Below, piece by piece: positions 6,703 through 10,114 of a DNA stretch of 10,114 nt. The position numbers and the translations under genes were made by a program. The stretch lies in NCBI GenBank assembly GCA_029979405.1, contig JAPOHM010000039.1, positions 1 to 10,114 of the forward strand, read 5' to 3'. Source of the DNA: Methanobacteriota archaeon (lineage in GTDB: Archaea > Thermoplasmatota > Poseidoniia > Poseidoniales > Poseidoniaceae). Each line of letters begins with the position of its first letter. Position 1 is the stretch's first letter. The notes under the pieces are model-generated. The model saw only the letters and a program-made list of their open reading frames with translations. It was not told the DNA's origin and searched no databases.

Positions 6703-8112
6703 TCAAGGAGTAACTCTACTTCTATCCCTTGGGAACAGTACTGTTTCTCGCACATTACGGGAGCCAGTCAGAACCATGAGTAGCCTTGCAACTCCTAATC
6801 CCCAGCCTGCGTGAGGAGGAGCGCCGTATCTGAATCCATCCGTGTAAAACGTGAATCCTTCTGGGTCTAATCCTTTATTTCGTAAATTTTGTTCAAGAGC
6901 GTCTACGTTATGCTCTCTTTGTCCACCACTGGTCATCTCATCCCTTCCATAATTCAGGTCGAAGCCTCTCGATAGTTGTTCACCAGTAGTTCCTACTTCT
7001 CCTTCAATGTGATGTATGTAAAATGGCTTCATTTCCATAGGCCATTTTGGAATGAAATGGAAACCCGGATAAACGGCTGCAATGATATCACAGTGAGATG
7101 AATCGATATCGTCACCCCATGCGATTTCCTCTCCTGCATCCTGTATCATCTTAATTGCTTCACAGTATGAAATTCTTGGGAAGGGTAAGCTTGGCACATC
7201 AACGGTTATTGGCTCATCACCTTGTGATTCACGATATCGATTTATTGCGGCAATGTGCTCTTGGTCGTTTTCAGCAACCATTTTCCAGATATGATGAATC
7301 ATCCTTTCTTGGACTCCCATTACGTCCTCATCATTCATCCAAGCCCCTTCGATATCAAACGAAATGAATTCGTTTAGATGACGATATGTATCGTGCTTTT
7401 CAGCCCTAAATGCAGGTCCTATTTCGAATACTCTTTCCATTCCTCCTAGAACTGATAATTGCTTGTATAATTGAGGGCTCTGTGACAAAAACGCAGGTGT
7501 ATCAAAATACATCATCGGGAAGAGATTTGTCCCGCCCTCAGATGCAGAAGCGATTATCTTGGGAGAATTTATTTCCTTGAAACCTTCTGTAATCAGGTGC
7601 TCTCTGCCATATTGCAAAACTTTAGCCCTCAAAGTGAACATTGCGTTGACATGTTCTCTTCTAAGATCCAAGAACCTATTGTCAAGCCTCGTGTCTAAAC
7701 CGATTGAAACAGTGTCTGTTACCCCAAGTGGTAATGGAGTGTTTGCCTTCGCAAGTACCGAGAATTTCTTTGCTACAACTTCGTAACTTGGAGGTGGTAA
7801 AGGTTCACCTTCCGCAACCTTTGGTGGTCGCTTCTCGGCAACTTCTCCCTCGACTTGAATTGTAGATTCTCTTGACAAATTTTGAGCGATTTCAAGTTCT
7901 TCATCGGAAATCAATCCTTGTTTCAAGAAGACCTGAACTCTGCCGGTTCCGTCTCTAATATCTATGAAACAAATCTTTCCCTTACCTCTGTTTGCTTCCA
8001 TGAAACCGCAAATTTTCACATCTTGTCCCACTAAGCTACCACCATTATTCTGAATTTCAGATAGAGTGTGTGTTCTGTAAGCCGTTGGATGCCAAGTCAC
8101 ATCATTCGCCAT
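6703..8112 (-). CDS. aspS: Aspartate--tRNA ligase, archaeal/eukaryotic type
   Basis: This 469-aa class IIb aminoacyl-tRNA synthetase charges tRNA with aspartate in the cytoplasm. It has an N-terminal OB-fold anticodon-binding domain (about 20-120), motif 1 (about 178-199, ending EGGTNLFP), QSPQLYKQ (211-218), motif 2 FRAEKHDTYRHLNEF (235-249), SGGQREH, and motif 3 GAPPHAGWGLGVARLL, followed by LFPRDRSRVTP. MKPFY and the FPRDR-R-TP ending point to AspRS and not AsnRS. There is no bacterial GAD insertion (bacterial AspRS is about 590 aa). The reading frame is open upstream to 8571, but ATG 8112 (MANDVTWHP) is where similarity begins and avoids overlap with metK. The OB-fold lacks the Trp I would expect in the discriminating Thermococcus enzyme, so Asp versus Asp/Asn specificity cannot be called. 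It heads the minus-strand run. Confidence 0.95.
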   Translation of the reverse strand: MANDVTWHPTAYRTHTLSEIQNNGGSLVGQDVKICGFMEANRGKGKICFIDIRDGTGRVQVFLKQGLISDEELEIAQNLSRESTIQVEGEVAEKRPPKVAEGEPLPPPSYEVVAKKFSVLAKANTPLPLGVTDTVSIGLDTRLDNRFLDLRREHVNAMFTLRAKVLQYGREHLITEGFKEINSPKIIASASEGGTNLFPMMYFDTPAFLSQSPQLYKQLSVLGGMERVFEIGPAFRAEKHDTYRHLNEFISFDIEGAWMNDEDVMGVQERMIHHIWKMVAENDQEHIAAINRYRESQGDEPITVDVPSLPFPRISYCEAIKMIQDAGEEIAWGDDIDSSHCDIIAAVYPGFHFIPKWPMEMKPFYIHHIEGEVGTTGEQLSRGFDLNYGRDEMTSGGQREHNVDALEQNLRNKGLDPEGFTFYTDGFRYGAPPHAGWGLGVARLLMVLTGSRNVRETVLFPRDRSRVTP

Positions 8113-8196
8113 AGTTCTATGCGGGAACAAATATGAAATGAAGTCATCGCTGATGAAAACACAGTCTTGATAGAGGATTAGTCTCCGCAAGTTACC
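8113..8196. promoter_or_regulatory. Divergent aspS/metK promoter region
   Basis: Eighty-four bases separate the two divergent start codons and must hold both promoters. An A/T patch at about 8128-8140 reads TTTCATATTTG on the minus strand. Its centre is about 22 nt from the aspS ATG, compatible with a TATA element and a leaderless or near-leaderless transcript. On the plus strand the same patch reads CAAATATGAAATG and could serve metK with a leader of a few tens of bases. GAGG at 8173-8176 is too far from ATG 8197 to be its SD. No other motif or palindrome stands out. Confidence 0.4.
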
Positions 8197-9426
8197 ATGG
8201 GAAAAGACCTCTTCACATCGGAAAGTGTTGCTTCGGGTCACCCCGACAAATTGTGTGATGCGATTAGCGATGCCATAGTCGACGCATGCTTGAAAATTGA
8301 CTCCAATGCAAGAGTCGCTGTCGAAACCAGCGTGAAAGGCGGAAATGACAAGGGAATCATTCTTCTTTCTGGCGAAGTTACTTTGAACGGAAGCCATCCG
8401 GATTATGAGGAGATCGCAAGAAAAACCTCTGTATCTATCGGTTACGATGACCACAAAATCGGATTCGATGCAAGGAATGCAGAAAGGTGCGAAGTCATCC
8501 AGCGAATTACTGAGCAAGCAGCAAACATCAGCCAAGGAGTGAATAACGCCGAACAGGGCGCAGGAGACCAAGGCTTAATGTTCGGATTTGCGTGTGATGA
8601 AACCGAAGATTTCGATGAGCTAAAAGGTAGGTATTTCCCACTTGCAGCGGCTCTATCACAACGCTTGACAAGAAGAATGACAAATGCTCGGGAAGATGGA
8701 ACATTACCATGGGCGAGACCCGATGCCAAGAGTCAAGTTACGATCGAATATGAAAACGGAAAACCAAGTCGGGTCCATACTGTTGTAATCGCTATTCAAC
8801 ACGACGATGCACTGAAGTCGAAATTTGATGGAGACGAGGAAAAGGAAAGAGAGTTCATTACCTCACAGATTAAACAACACGTCGTCGAACATGCTATTCC
8901 TAAATCAATACTTGGTGATGATTACAGACTCGTAGTTAACGGAACTGGCCGATTTGCAGACCCTGGAGGCCCATATGCAGATGCTGGTTTGACTGGAAGA
9001 AAAATCATTGTTGACACTTATGGTGGAATGGGAAGACACGGAGGAGGTGCCTTCTCAGGGAAAGACCCGTCGAAGGTGGACCGTTCCGCCGCATATGCTG
9101 CAAGATGGGCAGCTAAACACATCGTAGCCTCGGGAATTGCAACAAAATGTGAGATTCAGCTGGCTTATGTTATTGGAATTGCTGAACCAGTAAGCGTTAG
9201 AGTTGAATCATTTGGAACTTCAAAAATAAGTGACAAAGAACTAACGCAAAAAGTAAACAGGATATTCAATTTTACTCCAAAGGCTATCGCTGAAGATTTG
9301 AATTTATTGAGGCCCATATACTCATCAACAGCGGCTGGTGGGCATTTTGGAAGAACCCCTGGAGTAGATGGCGAATTCCCCTGGGAAATTATCGACGAGG
9401 ATAGAATCAAACAACTAAAGTCATGA
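8197..9426 (+). CDS. metK: S-adenosylmethionine synthetase (methionine adenosyltransferase), bacterial/eukaryotic type
   Basis: The 409-aa cytosolic enzyme makes S-adenosylmethionine from methionine and ATP for methylation and related pathways. All signatures are present: SESVASGHPDK (8-18), the ET-x-VK segment with Glu43 (K+ site in E. coli), GAGDQG (121-126), LPWARPDAKSQVT (170-182), NGTGRF, TGRKIIVDTYGG (266-277) and GGGAFSGKDPSKVD (282-295), then GHFGR near the C-terminus. This is the MetK family, not the divergent archaeal MAT family (COG1812) that most archaea use, so acquisition by transfer is likely if the host is archaeal. It is slightly longer than E. coli MetK (384 aa), partly through a charged insertion at about 205-220. 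ATG 8197 begins the conserved N-terminus (MGKDLFTSES). It is divergent from aspS, with a 55-nt gap to the next gene. Confidence 0.97.
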   Translation: MGKDLFTSESVASGHPDKLCDAISDAIVDACLKIDSNARVAVETSVKGGNDKGIILLSGEVTLNGSHPDYEEIARKTSVSIGYDDHKIGFDARNAERCEVIQRITEQAANISQGVNNAEQGAGDQGLMFGFACDETEDFDELKGRYFPLAAALSQRLTRRMTNAREDGTLPWARPDAKSQVTIEYENGKPSRVHTVVIAIQHDDALKSKFDGDEEKEREFITSQIKQHVVEHAIPKSILGDDYRLVVNGTGRFADPGGPYADAGLTGRKIIVDTYGGMGRHGGGAFSGKDPSKVDRSAAYAARWAAKHIVASGIATKCEIQLAYVIGIAEPVSVRVESFGTSKISDKELTQKVNRIFNFTPKAIAEDLNLLRPIYSSTAAGGHFGRTPGVDGEFPWEIIDEDRIKQLKS

Positions 9427-9481
9427 AAAAAGACTTCAGGCATCCGATTGGATGAAATGCCAGCAGATACTCGCATACACC

Positions 9482-10114
9482 ATGTCGCAAAGGGTAAACG
9501 CCTTGTTATTGGTTGTAGTCCTTGCTCTCGCACCATTTGCAACCATTGCCAGCGCCCATCCAGATATTGGAGTCTCAACGGATGTAAGTCACGTAATTCT
9601 ATCTCCTGGTGAAACAACTAATGTCACATTGACAGTCGACAATGATGGAGACATGATAGAAACATATCAGATTAACATAACTGGATATGATTCCGTCTGG
9701 GAGATAGTTCCCGCAACAAGTACTCTATCTGGAGTCATACCAACCGGCTCATCATCGACTACAATTGCAGTCAGACTTGCAACTAATGCACTACCAACAA
9801 ATTCTGGCTCAATGAACATCACAGTCACAGAACCAGATGCAAATATTTCAACTTCAATCGTCGTTCTTTTGTCTGTTCAGGCTATTTATTTGCCGTCAAT
9901 CGACGCATCTTCTATCGGAGACAATGGCTTAGTTGAAATGACACCGGGTCAAGCCGCAAACCTTTCCATTATGGTTCAAAATGCTGGAAATGTGAATGAT
10001 ACAATACTTCTTTCTGTTGACCAAAATCCAGACCTGACTGGTTTCTGGGCTAATTACACATCCAATGGCAATTCATCAAACAACGGCACCGGGAACAACA
10101 CGGGTAGCAATAAC
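9482..10114 (+). CDS. Secreted/cell-surface protein with NEW3/CARDB-like Ig-fold repeats, 5' part only (runs off the window)
   Basis: The frame is open from ATG 9482 to the last base, 211 codons with no stop. Residues 1-25 form a classic Sec signal peptide: Arg4, then hydrophobic ALLLVVVLALAPFATI, then an ASA cleavage site before HPD. The mature part has two Ig-like beta-rich units, each opening with a PG-x-x-x-N-x-T/S turn (PGETTNVTL at 42-50, PGQAANLSI at 155-163) and the D/N-N-x-G strand typical of NEW3/CARDB-like domains. It then enters a Asn/Gly/Ser/Thr linker (194-211). Ten N-x-S/T sequons are present (47, 65, 112, 121, 160, 172, 191, 197, 201, 205), suggesting heavy glycosylation. An in-frame ATG at 9452 would add ten residues. 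No SD is seen at either start. The role is probably envelope structure or adhesion; the size and anchor lie outside the window. Confidence 0.85.
   Translation, partial: MSQRVNALLLVVVLALAPFATIASAHPDIGVSTDVSHVILSPGETTNVTLTVDNDGDMIETYQINITGYDSVWEIVPATSTLSGVIPTGSSSTTIAVRLATNALPTNSGSMNITVTEPDANISTSIVVLLSVQAIYLPSIDASSIGDNGLVEMTPGQAANLSIMVQNAGNVNDTILLSVDQNPDLTGFWANYTSNGNSSNNGTGNNTGSNN

Noticed and set aside
6275..6814. Plus-strand open frame of 179 codons.
   Set aside because: It lies antisense to the hydrolase and the aspS 3' end, both with complete catalytic motifs. Its translation is rich in Ser/Pro/His/Arg with no domain, as expected for a shadow.
6703..8112. Asparaginyl-tRNA synthetase as an alternative to AspRS.
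   Set aside because: MKPFY, SGGQREH and the FPRDRSRVTP ending match archaeal AspRS; AsnRS has GGSQREE-like and a different C-terminus.
8113..8571. The aspS reading frame is open on the minus strand for 153 codons upstream of ATG 8112.
   Set aside because: This part lies over the conserved N-terminus of metK on the other strand, is Cys-rich and unlike any AspRS, and similarity begins at MANDVTWHP.
9427..9481. Terminator or promoter between metK and the surface-protein gene.
   Set aside because: There is a short A-run after the metK stop but no T-tract on the plus strand, no hairpin and no convincing TATA element.
9165..9617. Minus-strand open frame of 150 codons across the metK end and the surface-protein start.
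   Set aside because: It is antisense to conserved metK C-terminal sequence and a clear signal peptide; no domain is recognisable.

Overview
The window looks like a compact piece of genome from an AT-rich archaeon, most plausibly a planktonic Thermoplasmatota-type (Marine Group II/III-like) lineage. This placement is inference. It rests on three things: a short archaeal-type aspartyl-tRNA synthetase ending in the RDR-R-TP pattern, a secreted NEW3/CARDB-like surface protein with very dense N-glycosylation sequons, and very tight gene packing with mixed Shine-Dalgarno (SD) led and SD-less starts. Against it, the methionine adenosyltransferase is clearly of the bacterial/eukaryotic type, so a bacterium carrying archaeal-type AspRS cannot be excluded without a phylogeny. 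No mobile element, CRISPR array, tRNA or rRNA was seen.

Layout. A divergent 84-bp intergenic region (8113-8196) splits the window. To the right, on the plus strand, lie metK (8197-9426) and the 5' part of a secreted, repeat-type surface protein (9482 to the window end, open). To the left, on the minus strand, is an uninterrupted run of eight genes: aspS, an alpha/beta hydrolase of the HGGFW / kynurenine-formamidase-like type, a short-chain dehydrogenase with a substituted active site, a TPR protein, a luciferase-like flavin monooxygenase, an L-asparaginase II, a 2-aminomuconate-semialdehyde-dehydrogenase-like ALDH, and a LON substrate-binding-domain protein. An AT-rich stretch with T-runs on the minus strand (likely a terminator) closes it at 1-55. 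Spacing is from a 4-nt overlap (asparaginase/ALDH) to about 42 nt, and several starts have clear SD sequences inside or against the preceding stop codon. One operon, or an operon with internal promoters, is therefore likely.

How the genes may work together. The hydrolase, SDR, flavin monooxygenase, asparaginase II and ALDH form a set of catabolic chemistries: ester/amide hydrolysis, oxidoreduction, flavin-dependent oxygenation, amide hydrolysis giving an acid plus ammonia, and aldehyde to acid. Two of them, the AFMID-like hydrolase and the ALDH8A1/AMSDH-like dehydrogenase, resemble enzymes of kynurenine/aminomuconate degradation. This makes an N-containing aromatic or amino-acid-derived substrate a reasonable but unproven idea. 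Downstream placement behind aspS, with an asparaginase that could yield aspartate, is a second possible link. The most unusual residue-level signals are the SDR lacking the canonical Tyr/Lys pair and the asparaginase II with Glu instead of Lys in its CSGKH metal motif.
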